This document shows positions 9,474-18,807 of a stretch of 64,000 nt of DNA, piece by piece (the first letter of the stretch is position 1; every line of letters begins with the position of its first letter). The position numbers and the translations under genes are program-made. The stretch lies in contig NZ_JTAN02000010.1 in NCBI RefSeq assembly GCF_000949135.2, positions 62,001 through 126,000 of the forward strand. Reading direction: 5' to 3'. This DNA comes from Burkholderia sp. USMB20. GTDB taxonomy: Bacteria > Pseudomonadota > Gammaproteobacteria > Burkholderiales > Burkholderiaceae. Below the pieces are notes generated by a model. The model was not told the DNA's origin. It made no database searches and saw only the letters and a program-made list of their open reading frames with translations.

Positions 9474-10394
9474 TTGAATACGCGTGATCTCCAGGCGTTC
9501 GTCGCGGTGGTCGACAGCGGGTCGATGGTCGCGGCCGCGGCGAAGCTCCATCTGACGCAGCCGGGCCTCACGCGACGCGTGCAGAACCTCGAGACGCTCC
9601 TGGGCATGCCGCTGCTCGAGCGGCAGAGCAAGCCGCTGAAGCCGACCGCCGCCGGGCGCGACGTCTATGCGCTCGCGCGCAACGTGCTGGGTGCGGTCGA
9701 CGCGTTGATGGCGGCCGGCGCGCCCGACAGCGAGCCGTCGGGCGAACTGCGCATCGGCGTGCCGCCGTTCCTGTCCGAGCTGGCGCTCGAGCGGCCGATC
9801 GACCGGCTGCGCGACGCGTTTCCGCGGCTGACGCTGCGCGTGACGGCCGGCTGGTCGCCGGCGCTCGTGCAGGGCATCGAGCGCGGCACGCTCGATGTCG
9901 CGGCGGTCATGGTGCCGGCCAGCGCGGCGCTGCCCGACACGCTGACGGCCACGCCGCTCGGCACGCAGCCGACGGTGCTGGTCGCCGCGCGCGATTTCCC
10001 GCTGCCGGCCGGCCCGCTGTCGCTCGACGTGCTGTCGGGTTTTCCGTGGGTGCTGAGCCAGGACGGCTGCGGGATGCGTTCGGCACTGAGCCGTGCGCTC
10101 GGCGCCGCGGGGCTGCCGTTCGACGTCGCGGTCGAGGCGTTCGGCTCGGAGTTGCAGCTGTCGCTCGTCGCGCGCGGTGCCGGCATCGGGATCGCGTCGC
10201 CGAACGCACTGGCGCGCAGCAAGCATCGCGATGCGCTGAGGGTGGTGGAAACGGCGGGGCTGGAAACGCGGATCAACGTATGGATCGTGCACGGCGCGCT
10301 GCCGGGCCGCCTGACGCGGCCGGTCGCGCTGCTGCGCGACACGCTGGGCGAGGTGCTCGACCGGGAGAACGGGAAGGGGTCGGATTCGAACTAG
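9474..10394 (+). CDS. LysR-type transcriptional regulator
   Basis: 306 residues from a TTG at 9474. The winged-helix domain at residues 2-60 is typical (DLQAFVAVVDSGSMVAAAAKLHLTQPGLTRRVQNLE), followed by a co-inducer-binding domain (about 90-295). It is divergent from the MFS transporter with a 97-base AT-rich gap, the usual layout for a LysR protein that controls its neighbour. The inducer is unknown. Confidence 0.9.
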   Translation: MNTRDLQAFVAVVDSGSMVAAAAKLHLTQPGLTRRVQNLETLLGMPLLERQSKPLKPTAAGRDVYALARNVLGAVDALMAAGAPDSEPSGELRIGVPPFLSELALERPIDRLRDAFPRLTLRVTAGWSPALVQGIERGTLDVAAVMVPASAALPDTLTATPLGTQPTVLVAARDFPLPAGPLSLDVLSGFPWVLSQDGCGMRSALSRALGAAGLPFDVAVEAFGSELQLSLVARGAGIGIASPNALARSKHRDALRVVETAGLETRINVWIVHGALPGRLTRPVALLRDTLGEVLDRENGKGSDSN

Positions 10395-10512
10395 CGATCT
10401 AGAGTGCGCATTCGAGGGAAAATCCTTATTTTCTCTACGGAAATGTTGCAATGCGGAAACTGATTCGCTATAGTTACACCTGTCTCCTCCATGTCTCCTC
10501 TGATATGGATTC

Positions 10513-10540
10513 AGCCCGCCTCTTAGGCGGGCTTTTTTTT
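10513..10540 (+). terminator. Rho-independent terminator
   Basis: An 8-bp stem AGCCCGCC / GGCGGGCT (10513-10520 with 10526-10533) is followed by eight T. It ends the LysR transcript about 120 bases after the stop codon. A second GC-rich hairpin (GCCCGCG...CGCGGGC, about 10541-10562) follows. Confidence 0.85.
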
Positions 10541-10594
10541 GCCCGCGTTTTTTGCGCGGGCCGTCCATTCATCCACCGTCCTCCGTCGCCGCCG

Positions 10595-11431
10595 TCAGAA
10601 CTTGTAGGTCATCCCGACGTAGCTGATGATCGGGTCGGCCTTCAGGTCCGATTTCGACTCGGAGAGCACCGTGCCGTCGGCCGCCTTGATCGTCACCGTC
10701 GACGTCGTCTTCAGCGGGATGTAGGTCACCGACGCGACCAGCCCGAAATGCTCGGTCATGTTGTACTGCAGGCCCGCGTTGAACACCGGCTGCCATGACG
10801 ACGACGCCTTCGCTTCCACCGATGTCGTACCCGGCTTGCCCGCGCCCGCGGCGAGAATCGCGCCGAGGTTGTCCTGCGTCTGCTTGATGAAGTTCGTGTT
10901 GAGTTGCAGGTCGCTGAACCAGTTGTACGACACGCCGAGGCCGAGGAACGGCCGGAACTTCGCGGTCGCCGCCCCGAAGTAGTACTGCAGGATCGCCGCC
11001 GGGCTCCACTGCCGCACGCTCTTCACGATCGGGTTCACCGAGGCGAGGCCGATGTTCTGCGTGCCGAGCGCGCCGGCCGGGCCGGGCGGCTTGATCGTGC
11101 CTTGACCCGACACCTTGAACACCGGCGGCACGCCCGCCACCGACGTGACCGCGATGTGGTCGGTCAGGAAGTGGCTGACCGTCAGGCCGACCGTGTCGGC
11201 GCCGCTCGTACGCAGCCCGGTGCCCGGCGACGTGAACGACGGCGGCAGCCGCAGCGGCGTGTTGATCGGCGTCGGCGCGACGTTGGTCGTCATCGGCGTG
11301 CTGCTCTGCTGAGGCATCACGTGGAACCAGCCCAGCGTGACGACGTTGCTGCCGGCGCTCTGCGCGTGCGCCGCGAGCGGCGCCAGGGCGGCGGCGCCGG
11401 CCGCCGCGCAGAGAAGGGTCTTCTTCATCAC
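10595..11431 (-). CDS. OmpW/AlkL-type outer-membrane protein
   Basis: 278 residues with a signal peptide (cleavage after AHAQ, about residue 23). The pattern of alternating strands fits an eight-strand OmpW barrel: 'VGLTVSHFLTDHIAVTSVAG', 'LQYYFG...FRPFLGLGVSYNWF', 'LQYNMTEHFGLVASVTYIPL', ending in YKF, the C-terminal aromatic that the BAM complex recognises. OmpW/AlkL proteins let hydrophobic molecules across the outer membrane. It is downstream of two lipoproteins on the same strand with a 12-base gap, so the three may work together at the cell envelope. Confidence 0.87.
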   Translation of the reverse strand: MMKKTLLCAAAGAAALAPLAAHAQSAGSNVVTLGWFHVMPQQSSTPMTTNVAPTPINTPLRLPPSFTSPGTGLRTSGADTVGLTVSHFLTDHIAVTSVAGVPPVFKVSGQGTIKPPGPAGALGTQNIGLASVNPIVKSVRQWSPAAILQYYFGAATAKFRPFLGLGVSYNWFSDLQLNTNFIKQTQDNLGAILAAGAGKPGTTSVEAKASSSWQPVFNAGLQYNMTEHFGLVASVTYIPLKTTSTVTIKAADGTVLSESKSDLKADPIISYVGMTYKF

Positions 11432-11443
11432 GGCTTCCTCCGC

Positions 11444-12688
11444 TTACTGGACGAACGCGCCGATCGTGAAATACGGCGTCGAACCCGCGTTGTCGAGGAA
11501 ACCGAACACGCCACCCGTGAAGATGAACTTCCCGGTCGGCGACGTGCTGCCCGAACCCGTGTGGATCGTCGTGACCGTGCCCGGCACCTTCTGCGTGTAG
11601 TCCAGGTCGAGCGGGGTCGCGAGCGAGGCCTGCGACGGCTGGAACGGATCGAGCAGCGTGGCCTGGTTGTTGATCAGCGCGGTGGTCCGGTAGTCGAACT
11701 GGCTGTCGACGCCGATGTATTCGCCGTTTTGCGACCCGGCCGCGATCGCGGTCTGCGGCGCGAGGATCGAGATGCTCGATTCGTCGTCGGCGGTCAGGCC
11801 CGGCACGCCGTTGCTGTCGGGCGTCGGGTTCGGGTTCGCGACACCCGTGCGCACGAGGATCGGCACCAGCTGGTTGCGCAGTTTGCCGACGATCATGAAG
11901 CCCTTGCCTTGCGGCGTCGCCGACAGCGTCGGGCTCAGCTGGCTCCGGTAGTTGTTGCTCTGGAACGCGCCGCTGCCGTCGGCCGACTGCACGAAGTTCG
12001 TGCCCTGCTGCATGCACGCGCCGCCGGCGAACTGGCCGGTCGTGTCGCACTTGGTCCACGTGCCGTCCGCGTTGATCGTCACCTTCGCATCGATCGACGC
12101 CGGCGCGAATTTCTGCGACGGCACTTCGCCGAAGCCGATGTGGCTGTACGTGCCCGCGACCTTCGTGATGTCGGTTTCGATCGACGAGAAGCCGATGAAC
12201 GGGTAGTACGGGAATTTCGTGTCGGGCACCGCGGCCTGGCCGAGCACGCCGTCGAACTGGATCTCCTTGCCGGGAATCGTGCCGCCCGCGACACCGAAGC
12301 CGACGAAGATGCGCGCCGGACGCGACGCATCGAGGCTCGCGCCGTTCAGCCGGAATGCGCACTGGTTCAGCTTGTTGGTCGGCAGCATCGTTTCCTGCGT
12401 GAGCGTGCCGCTGTCGACGGTGCCCGCGCGGGTCGGCGTGACGGTGCCGGTCTTTTGCGGCACCGGCGATTCGACATAGGTGACCTGCCAGGTCATCTTG
12501 GTCGTGTCGAGCTGGACCTTGGCCAGTTCGCCGCTGCCCGCGCCGCCGGTGTACACGGTGTTGTAGTCGAGCGTGGCGGGGCAGAGCCGGTCTTCGACGA
12601 GCGGGGGCGGGTTGTCGCCGCCGCCGCCGCCGCATGCGGAAAGAAGGGGGGCGGCAAGGGCCGCCGCGAGAACGAGGTTGCGCTTCAT
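11444..12688 (-). CDS. DUF2957-type lipoprotein (copy 2)
   Basis: 414 residues with a lipoprotein signal: MKRNLVLAAALAAPLLSACGG, lipobox LSAC, Cys at residue 19, followed by a Gly-rich linker. The rest is beta-rich and secreted, with 'GGAGSGELAKV', 'ESPVPQKTGTVTPTRAGT' and 'GFGVAGGTIPGKEIQFDG', each of which has an equivalent in the paralogue at 12840. I recall this family as DUF2957, common in Burkholderia and of unknown function. It lies between its paralogue and an OmpW-type barrel on the same strand. Confidence 0.82.
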   Translation of the reverse strand: MKRNLVLAAALAAPLLSACGGGGGDNPPPLVEDRLCPATLDYNTVYTGGAGSGELAKVQLDTTKMTWQVTYVESPVPQKTGTVTPTRAGTVDSGTLTQETMLPTNKLNQCAFRLNGASLDASRPARIFVGFGVAGGTIPGKEIQFDGVLGQAAVPDTKFPYYPFIGFSSIETDITKVAGTYSHIGFGEVPSQKFAPASIDAKVTINADGTWTKCDTTGQFAGGACMQQGTNFVQSADGSGAFQSNNYRSQLSPTLSATPQGKGFMIVGKLRNQLVPILVRTGVANPNPTPDSNGVPGLTADDESSISILAPQTAIAAGSQNGEYIGVDSQFDYRTTALINNQATLLDPFQPSQASLATPLDLDYTQKVPGTVTTIHTGSGSTSPTGKFIFTGGVFGFLDNAGSTPYFTIGAFVQ

Positions 12689-12839
12689 GTTGCTCCTCCA
12701 GATTTGTCTTGTCGGGCGGCCGGCTCCCTGTCGGCCGCTTCTGTTGCTTGTGCTCGTGCTGCTGCGCCGTGCCGGGCGCCGTCGTTGCGTGCCTTCCCTG
12801 CATCCCGCGGCGGCGCACCGGCCGCCGCGTCCTCGATCG

Positions 12840-14273
12840 CTACTTGCTGATCTGTGCGCCCACGCCGAAGTACGGTGTCGACGACGTGCTCGAGTTCGCC
12901 GACGTCGACGTGACGCCGCCGTTCACCGTGCCCTGGATCAGCGCCGCGTACAGGCCGCCCGTCGCGATCACCACGCCCGATGCGGACGGATAGGTCGCAC
13001 CGTTCGTCGGCGTCGTCGTCGTGTTCAGCAGGCCCGGCGTTCCCTGACCGTAGTCGAGCGTGAAGGCGTCTTCCTCGGCCTGCGTGGTCGGGTTGATGAA
13101 CGACGCGTTGCTGCCGCGGATCAGTGCCGCCGTGTACTTGAAGTTCGAATCCGCGCCCGCGTAGCCGCCGTCGATCGCGCCCGACTGGATCGCCGTTGCC
13201 TTGCCGAGCACCGCGATGCCCGATTCGTCGTCGACCTTGGCGTCGGTGTGCAGCGCGAGGTCGGTGCCCAGATACACGTAGCCCGTGCGGACCACCACCG
13301 GCACGGTCGCGCCGTTGAGCTGGCCGATCACCATGTGCGCGGTCGCCGACTTGCCGGTCGTGCCGACGATCGGCAGCGCCGTCTGCGGCAGGATCTGCGG
13401 TGCCTTCGTGCTGTCGAGGTAGCCGCCGTTCGCGGTGTTGACGGTCCACGGATCGCCGGTCGTCTGGCAGCCCCCCGCACTCGTCGACGTGCACGCGCCG
13501 TTCGCATCGAACGTCTCGCTCGAATTCGTGCCCTTCGTCGCGTAGTTGCCCGACGGCACGAGGTGGTAGAGCAGCGCGTTGTAGGTGCCCGGCAGCTTCG
13601 TGAGGTCGGTCGTCGTGTTCGCGAAGCCGAGGAACGGGTAGAAGTCGAAGTGGCGGTTCGGCACCTGGCCGACGTTCTTGTAGATCGGGACGCCGGCGAC
13701 GGTGATCGTCAGCCCGTCGTACTGCACCGTCGCGCCGGGGATGCCGCCGCCCGCGACGCCCATGCCGACCAGCAGCATCGGCGGGTTCGCCTGGTTGAAG
13801 TCGGCGGCCGTCGAATAGGTCGAGCCGTTCGGTGCCTTGCCCGAACCCGGCGTGAAGACGAACGCGCAGCGCGTCTGCTCCGCGGTCGGCAGCGCGCCGG
13901 TCGGCGGGTGGATGACCTTGCCGGTGATCGTGGTGCCGGCGCGGCTCGGCGTGACCGTGCCGGTCGCGAGCGGAATCGGCGATTCGAGCCACTTGAGCGT
14001 GTACGTCATCGCGACCGCGTCGATGTTGACGCTGACGATCTCGCCGCTGCCGGCGCCGCCGAGGTAGGTGCTCTTCACGATGTCGGCATCGGCCGGGCAC
14101 AGCGCGCCGTTGACGGGCTGCGACGGCGGCGGCCCTTGCGTGCCGCAGCTCGATCCGGAACATTGAGGGGCCTCGATCGGCGCGGGCGAGCCGCCGTCTC
14201 CTCCCCCACAGGCAATCAGGAAAGGGGCGATGGCAAAGGCCGTTGCCACCCCCTTTGATAAGGCGTGCGACAT
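12840..14273 (-). CDS. DUF2957-type lipoprotein (copy 1)
   Basis: 477 residues with an N-terminal signal peptide and lipobox-like 'LIACGGGDGGS' (Cys about residue 22). Blocks shared with the next gene: 'GGAGSGEIVSVNIDAVAMTYTL', 'ESPIPLATGTVTPSRAGT', 'GMGVAGGGIPGATVQYDG', and the C-terminal 'STPYFGVGAQ' versus 'STPYFTIGAF'. The two arose by tandem duplication. It carries an extra Cys-containing loop (about 255-275) absent from the copy. First gene of the three-gene envelope cluster; the function is unknown. Confidence 0.82.
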   Translation of the reverse strand: MSHALSKGVATAFAIAPFLIACGGGDGGSPAPIEAPQCSGSSCGTQGPPPSQPVNGALCPADADIVKSTYLGGAGSGEIVSVNIDAVAMTYTLKWLESPIPLATGTVTPSRAGTTITGKVIHPPTGALPTAEQTRCAFVFTPGSGKAPNGSTYSTAADFNQANPPMLLVGMGVAGGGIPGATVQYDGLTITVAGVPIYKNVGQVPNRHFDFYPFLGFANTTTDLTKLPGTYNALLYHLVPSGNYATKGTNSSETFDANGACTSTSAGGCQTTGDPWTVNTANGGYLDSTKAPQILPQTALPIVGTTGKSATAHMVIGQLNGATVPVVVRTGYVYLGTDLALHTDAKVDDESGIAVLGKATAIQSGAIDGGYAGADSNFKYTAALIRGSNASFINPTTQAEEDAFTLDYGQGTPGLLNTTTTPTNGATYPSASGVVIATGGLYAALIQGTVNGGVTSTSANSSTSSTPYFGVGAQISK

Positions 14274-14645
14274 GCCGCTGTCTCCAATCGTTTAATTGTG
14301 CGAGCTAATGTCGCTGCCAGGATTTTTGCTGTCAATTGATGAACTCGTCTAAAAAAGACGATTGAAACAACGTGCGCGCGATGAATCCTTGCGGGATAGC
14401 GCTTTCAGTAAGAATTAAAACGCGCGGAGGGCGCTAGAGTGCTGCTGGAGTGGGGCGGCTGCCACGCATGGACGGCGCTCGAGGCCTTCACGCGTATAAC
14501 GGCAGCGTTTAAAGCGGCGATATCCGGTTTATCCCTATTCGGGATTGACTGGAGAAATGGGTAAATTAATTTGCCGGCAATTACGCAACGGAAAGCTTGT
14601 AAATATTTGTAAATGCGTGATCCGGATTTTTGATTTATTGCTTGA
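14274..14645. other. Intergenic region upstream of the lipoprotein genes
   Basis: About 370 bases without a convincing gene, AT-richer than the surroundings. On the minus strand there is a consensus -35 hexamer TTGACA (14330-14335) with a weak -10 about 17 bases on, a plausible promoter for the lipoprotein-OmpW cluster. Nothing else is recognised. Confidence 0.4.
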
Positions 14646-14649
14646 TGCG

Positions 14650-14682
14650 GGCAAATAAAAAGCCGGCCAGCGGCCGGCTTTG
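14650..14682 (-). terminator. Rho-independent terminator after argC
   Basis: A 9-bp stem AAGCCGGCC / GGCCGGCTT (14660-14668 with 14672-14680, loop AGC) has a T-rich run on the minus strand. It lies 20 bases after the argC stop codon. Confidence 0.85.
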
Positions 14683-14700
14683 CATCGCATGCAAGTTGAA

Positions 14701-15651
14701 TCAGCGCTTGAGGCCTGCATCCTCGGCGGCGCCGATGTTGAGGTTCATGCACTGGATCGCGGCGCCCGATGCGCCCTTGCCCAGGTTGTCGAGGCGCGCG
14801 ACCGTGACGAAGCGCTCCTCGTTGCCGAACACGAACAGGTCGACGCGGTTCGTGTCGTTGTTCGCCTGCACGTCGAAGAAGCCGCTGTCGAGATTCGCCT
14901 CCGCGTTGAACGGCGCGACGCGCACGAACGGCTCGTCCGCGTAGTACTCGGCGAACACGCGCTGCACGTCTTGCGGCGTCGCGCGCTTCGCGAGCTGTTC
15001 GGGCGAGAAGTAGGTCGTCACGGCCAGGCCCTTCAGGAACGGCCCGACGATCGGCGTGAAGATCGGCGCGTGCGCGAGGCCCGTGTGCGCGGCCATTTCC
15101 GGCAGGTGCTTGTGCGCCAGCGCGAGCGCGTACGGACGCGGGCTCGCGAGCTTGCCGCCCGGCGCTGCGTTTTCGTATTCGGCGATCATCGACTTGCCGC
15201 CGCCGCTGTAGCCGGTGATCGAGTAGCTGTGCGCGGAGAAGGTCGGCGCGACGATGCCGGCATCCACGAGCGGACGCATCGCGAGCACGAAGGCCGACGC
15301 GTGGCAGCCCGGCACGGCGATGCGTTTCGACGTGCGAATCTTCTCGCGCTGCGCGCGGGTCAGCTCCGGCAGGCCGTATGCCCAGTCGGCGCTCGTGCGG
15401 AACGCGGTGCTCGCGTCGATCAGCGTCGTGTTCGGGTTCTCGACCAGCGATGCCGATTCGCGCGATGCGACGTCCGGCAGGCACAGGAACGTGACGTCCG
15501 ACGCATTGATCAGGCGGCGGCGCTCGTCGACGTCCTTGCGCTTCGCTTCATCGATGCGCAGGATCTCGATGTCGCTGCGCGCCGACAGGTATTCGAAGAT
15601 CTTGAGGCCGGTCGTACCTTCCTGGCCGTCGACAAAAACTTTGGTGCTCAT
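14701..15651 (-). CDS. argC: N-acetyl-gamma-glutamyl-phosphate reductase, type 2
   Basis: 316 residues. It catalyses the NADPH-dependent reduction of N-acetylglutamyl phosphate to the semialdehyde in arginine biosynthesis. The N-terminal '[18 protein letters not shown]' is the NADP-binding loop of the short (type 2) ArgC class. The catalytic cysteine is in '[10 protein letters not shown]' (about residue 116), and '[14 protein letters not shown]' is the second family block. Length fits type 2 ArgC. It stands alone, between two terminators. Confidence 0.93.
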   Translation of the reverse strand: MSTKVFVDGQEGTTGLKIFEYLSARSDIEILRIDEAKRKDVDERRRLINASDVTFLCLPDVASRESASLVENPNTTLIDASTAFRTSADWAYGLPELTRAQREKIRTSKRIAVPGCHASAFVLAMRPLVDAGIVAPTFSAHSYSITGYSGGGKSMIAEYENAAPGGKLASPRPYALALAHKHLPEMAAHTGLAHAPIFTPIVGPFLKGLAVTTYFSPEQLAKRATPQDVQRVFAEYYADEPFVRVAPFNAEANLDSGFFDVQANNDTNRVDLFVFGNEERFVTVARLDNLGKGASGAAIQCMNLNIGAAEDAGLKR

Positions 15652-15740
15652 TTCGCTCTCACTGAATGAAACGGGAGCCGCGGCGCCCTGAAACCGCCAT
15701 TTTAAGACGTCATCCGGCGGGCCTGCACCGCACGGGGCGA

Positions 15741-15766
15741 AAAAAAGACGGCCCGCGGGCCGTCTT
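15741..15766 (-). terminator. Rho-independent terminator after the flavodoxin-like gene
   Basis: A perfect 10-bp stem AAGACGGCCC / GGGCCGTCTT at about 15745-15766 is flanked by a run of A on the plus strand, i.e. T on the minus strand. It lies about 70 bases past the stop of the gene at 15839 and ahead of argC. Confidence 0.85.
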
Positions 15767-15838
15767 GTGTCCCTGTCACGCGCCTGCGCTGCGTTGCCGT
15801 GTCACCGGCGGCGCGAGCGCTCGCGCGTGCCGCCGCGT

Positions 15839-16411
15839 TCAGCGGCCGCCGGCCAGCCAGCGGGCGGTCGCTTCGGCGACGCGCCGCCCGAACGCCTTCG
15901 CGGTCTCGAGGTCGCCGGGCAGCGGGCCCTCGTCGGGCGTCGCGTCCGCCGGCGACTGCGCGAGCAGGCCCGTGAAGCCGCCGACGTAGTTGATGTCGTT
16001 GCGGGTGGCCGCCTTCGAGTTGGCCGGCATCATGCCCGTGCCGACCCACACCATCCCATGTTGCATCGCCAGCGTGACGAAATACTGAATCGTCGAGAAC
16101 TTGTCGCCGTTCATCGTCGCGGAGTTCGTGAAGCCCGCGGCGATCTTGTCCTTCCATTTCTGCGTGAACCACGGTTTCGACGTGGCATCGGCGAACTGCT
16201 TGAACTGCGCGGACGGGCCGCCCATGTAGGTCGGCGCGCCGAAGACGATCGCGTCCGCCGCATCGAGCGCGGCCCAGCCCGCGTCGTCGAGCTCGCCGAC
16301 GGCGATCAGGCGTGCGGTGGCGCCGGCGTCCTGCGCGCCTGCATGGACGGCGTCGGCCAGTTTCTGCGTGTGACCGTAGCCGCTGTGATAGACGATGACG
16401 ATGTTCGACAT
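15839..16411 (-). CDS. Flavodoxin-like NAD(P)H:quinone oxidoreductase, WrbA-like
   Basis: 190 residues from ATG 16411. The FMN-phosphate loop is 'VYHSGYGHTQKLADAV' at the N-terminus. 'FGAPTYMGGPSAQFKQFAD' and 'GFTNSATMNGDKFSTIQYF' are the flavin-contact loops of the NAD(P)H quinone reductase/flavodoxin family. Such proteins carry out two-electron quinone reduction, protecting from redox stress. It differs from classical WrbA in several loops, so I give no gene symbol. The heptamer repeat array lies 190 bases upstream of its start. Confidence 0.87.
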   Translation of the reverse strand: MSNIVIVYHSGYGHTQKLADAVHAGAQDAGATARLIAVGELDDAGWAALDAADAIVFGAPTYMGGPSAQFKQFADATSKPWFTQKWKDKIAAGFTNSATMNGDKFSTIQYFVTLAMQHGMVWVGTGMMPANSKAATRNDINYVGGFTGLLAQSPADATPDEGPLPGDLETAKAFGRRVAEATARWLAGGR

Positions 16412-16597
16412 GAAGCGTTCTCCGGAAGGGGACGAAACGGCGGGCACCGCGGCCAGCCGCGTCACGCGCCGCGGTCGGGCGGCGCGACGGATGCGCGGCG
16501 GGATGCCGCGACCGGTGCCGCCGAGTCTAGCAAGCCGAAATGACGGGAGAAAAGCGCGCGGGCGGCGCACAGAAATTCGCAGGCGCGGACAATCGCG

Positions 16598-16765
16598 ACC
16601 GGCAACCGGCAACCGGCAACCGGCAACCGGCAACCGGCAACCGGCAACCGGCAACCGGCAACCGGCAACCGGCAACCGGAGACCGGAGATCGGCGACCGG
16701 CGACCGGCGACCGGCGACCGGAGATCGGCAATCGGCGACGGGCGACGGGCGACGGGCGGTCGGCG
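16598..16765. repeat. Tandem array of 24 heptanucleotide units (ACCGGCA and variants)
   Basis: Eleven perfect ACCGGCA units (16598-16674) are followed without loss of phase by 13 variant units (ACCGGAG, ATCGGCG, ACCGGCG, ACGGGCG and similar) to 16765, 168 bases in all. The array lies in the gap between the flavodoxin-like gene and the YbhB gene. It produces spurious open frames with repeating heptapeptides on both strands, which are not genes. Perfect copies on one side and degenerate ones on the other suggest expansion from one edge by slippage. Confidence 0.95.
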
Positions 16766-16802
16766 ATACACGCCACACGCCTCACGGCGGACACGCGAGC
16801 GC

Positions 16803-17408
16803 TTACTGCCCGTACGTGACCGTGAGCTGTGCGGTGCCGATCGTCAGCGTGCCGATTTCGTGCTCGAACATCGGGGCGGGGCGTCCTTGCCCGATGCGCA
16901 GGTCCGTGCCCTTCAGCGCGTAGACGGTGATCACGTAGCGGTGCGGCTTGCCGGGCGGCGGGCACGGGCCGCCGTAGCCGTCGATCCCGAAGTCGTTGCG
17001 CGCCTCGCTCGCACCGATGCGACGCAGGAAGCCCGATGCGCTCGCGTCGGCCGGCAGGCTCGTGACGCTCGCCGGGATGCCGGCGACGGCCCAGTGCCAC
17101 CAGCCGTGCCCCGGTGCATCGGGATCGAAGATCGTGATCGCGTAGCCGCGCGTGCCGGGCGGCGGGTTGCGCCACCTGAGCTGCGGCGAACGGTTGTCGC
17201 CCTTGCAGTCGCCGCGGTCGAACACGTTCGCGGCGCCGACGCGCCCGCCGGGCGTCAGCTCGTCGCTCGACACGGTGAACGGGCCTTCCGCGCGCGCGGG
17301 CAGGGTGGTAAACGCAGCGCACGCGGCGGCGGCGCAGAGCAGGACGGCGATGAACGGGGACGAACGACCCGGGGACGCAGGCGAAGTGATCCGGCGATCC
17401 ACACGCAT
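16803..17408 (-). CDS. YbhB/YbcL family (PEBP, Raf-kinase-inhibitor-like) secreted protein
   Basis: 201 residues. A long basic N-terminus and hydrophobic stretch (about 18-40, ending PARAE) look like a signal peptide. The PEBP ligand-pocket blocks are present: 'NRSPQLRWRNPPPGTRGYAITIFDPDAPG' with the Asp-Pro-Asp motif, 'WWHWAVAGIPASV', and 'GGPCPPPGKPHRYVITVYAL'. Bacterial members are periplasmic or cytosolic and of unclear role. It is followed downstream by the heptamer array. Confidence 0.87.
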   Translation of the reverse strand: MRVDRRITSPASPGRSSPFIAVLLCAAAACAAFTTLPARAEGPFTVSSDELTPGGRVGAANVFDRGDCKGDNRSPQLRWRNPPPGTRGYAITIFDPDAPGHGWWHWAVAGIPASVTSLPADASASGFLRRIGASEARNDFGIDGYGGPCPPPGKPHRYVITVYALKGTDLRIGQGRPAPMFEHEIGTLTIGTAQLTVTYGQ

Positions 17409-17582
17409 ATGGCGCTTCTCCCGTCACGTGGGCCGGGCCGATGCTCCCGGCATTGTTGGCGTTGTGCGTTGCCCGCGCAGCTGATGGCTGCGATGGATCA
17501 AGTCTAGCATTAGGGTTCGATGAGCGATGCATGCCGCGGCCCGCGATTCGGGCCGGCCGCGATGTCGATCGACGGACGAAAA

Positions 17583-17615
17583 AAAACCGCTCGCGACCAC
17601 GCGAGCGGTTTTTTC
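17583..17615 (-). terminator. Rho-independent terminator after pyrE
   Basis: A 10-bp stem AACCGCTCGC / GCGAGCGGTT (17585-17594 with 17601-17610) has A-runs on the left and T-runs on the right, so it can act in both directions. It lies about 30 bases past the pyrE stop. Confidence 0.87.
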
Positions 17616-17647
17616 AGCCAGGATGCCGGCTGCGTGCCGGCTCGGCG

Positions 17648-18334
17648 TTACTCCTTCGGGGCCGTCGCGCCGCCGTGCGCGGCCGACCACTCGGCCGGCG
17701 CGTGCAGGAACTTCTCGACTTCGTCGAGCGTCTTGGTCTCGAAGTAGCCCGACGCCTTCGCGACGCGCAGCACGTCCCACCAGGTCGCCAGCGCGTGCAG
17801 GTCGACGTCGATGTCCTTCAGGACCGACACGCTTTCCTTGAAGATGTTGTAGTGGAACAGCACGAAGCAGTGGTTCACCGTCGCGCCCGCGGTGCGCAGC
17901 GCGTTGACGAAGTTGATCTTGCTGCGGCTGTCGGTCGTCAGGTCTTCCACCAGCAGCACGCGCGAGCCTTCTTCCAGATGACCCTCGATCTGCGCGTTGC
18001 GGCCGAAGCCCTTCGGTTTCTTGCGCACGTACTGCATCGGCACCATCATGCGGTCCGCGAGCCATGCCGCGAACGGGATGCCGGCCGTCTCGCCGCCTGC
18101 CACCGAGTCGATCTGCTCGAAGCCGACGTCGCGCATGATCGTCGTTTCCGCCATTTCCATCAGCGCACGACGCACGCGCGGATACGAGATCAGCTTGCGG
18201 CAGTCGATGTAGACGGGGCTTGCCCAGCCGGACGTGAAGATGAACGGTTTTTCGGCGTTGAAGTGCACCGCCTGCACTTCGAGCAGGATTTTGGCGGTCG
18301 TATCCGAGATCGACTGACGATCGTAGCCTGTCAT
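17648..18334 (-). CDS. pyrE: Orotate phosphoribosyltransferase
   Basis: 228 residues. It converts orotate and PRPP to orotidine 5'-phosphate in pyrimidine synthesis. The PRPP loop is '[15 protein letters not shown]' (about residues 125-140). The N-terminal '[19 protein letters not shown]' and '[15 protein letters not shown]' are the orotate-site blocks. Start at ATG 18334 is chosen over ATG 18340 because AAGGA lies 6 bases before it. It is divergent from maeB with about 470 bases between them. Confidence 0.93.
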   Translation of the reverse strand: MTGYDRQSISDTTAKILLEVQAVHFNAEKPFIFTSGWASPVYIDCRKLISYPRVRRALMEMAETTIMRDVGFEQIDSVAGGETAGIPFAAWLADRMMVPMQYVRKKPKGFGRNAQIEGHLEEGSRVLLVEDLTTDSRSKINFVNALRTAGATVNHCFVLFHYNIFKESVSVLKDIDVDLHALATWWDVLRVAKASGYFETKTLDEVEKFLHAPAEWSAAHGGATAPKE

Positions 18335-18807
18335 GGGCATTCCTTGGGTGATGAGCGAAGAGCGGGCGCGGGCCCGGTGGCGCAGCAAGGGGAACCTGCC
18401 CGAGGGGCCGGGGTGCGATCGACGGACCCATCGGGCCAACAATCGCATCGCTGCGCGCGTAGCCCGCTATTTTACCCGATTCAGGCCGGTTTTCGGCGGA
18501 ATTCGCGCAGGTTCGACGTGCGGCTCGCCACCGGTGAAACAAACGGGGCACGACCAGCCCGATGCTGATGGCGAGGATGCCGCGCTGCACCAACAGGCGG
18601 CATTTAGGGGGTGTACACTAGGCGACCCTTAGAAATCGTTCAGTACTTTGTACTTTTCTCTTGCCACCCGCCAAGGTTCGATGGCGTGCCGACCCGGCGC
18701 GTCGCGTGCCGTCTCGCAGTCGACCACCCCCTCGATTCAAGCAGACGCGGCCCAAGGTGCTGTGTACTGAACCGTCAAAAATTTCGCATGTCTCTCGCAG
18801 GTCAATC
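18335..18807. other. Intergenic region between pyrE and maeB
   Basis: About 470 bases between divergent genes. It must hold both promoters. An AT-richer stretch near 18600-18680 (GTGTACACTAGG, then TTCAGTACTTTGTAC) is the likeliest maeB promoter zone. No open frame here resembles a known protein. Confidence 0.4.

Noticed and set aside
16598-16765. Possible CRISPR array
   Set aside because: Units are 7 bases long and contiguous, with no spacers and no cas genes nearby; it is a simple tandem repeat.
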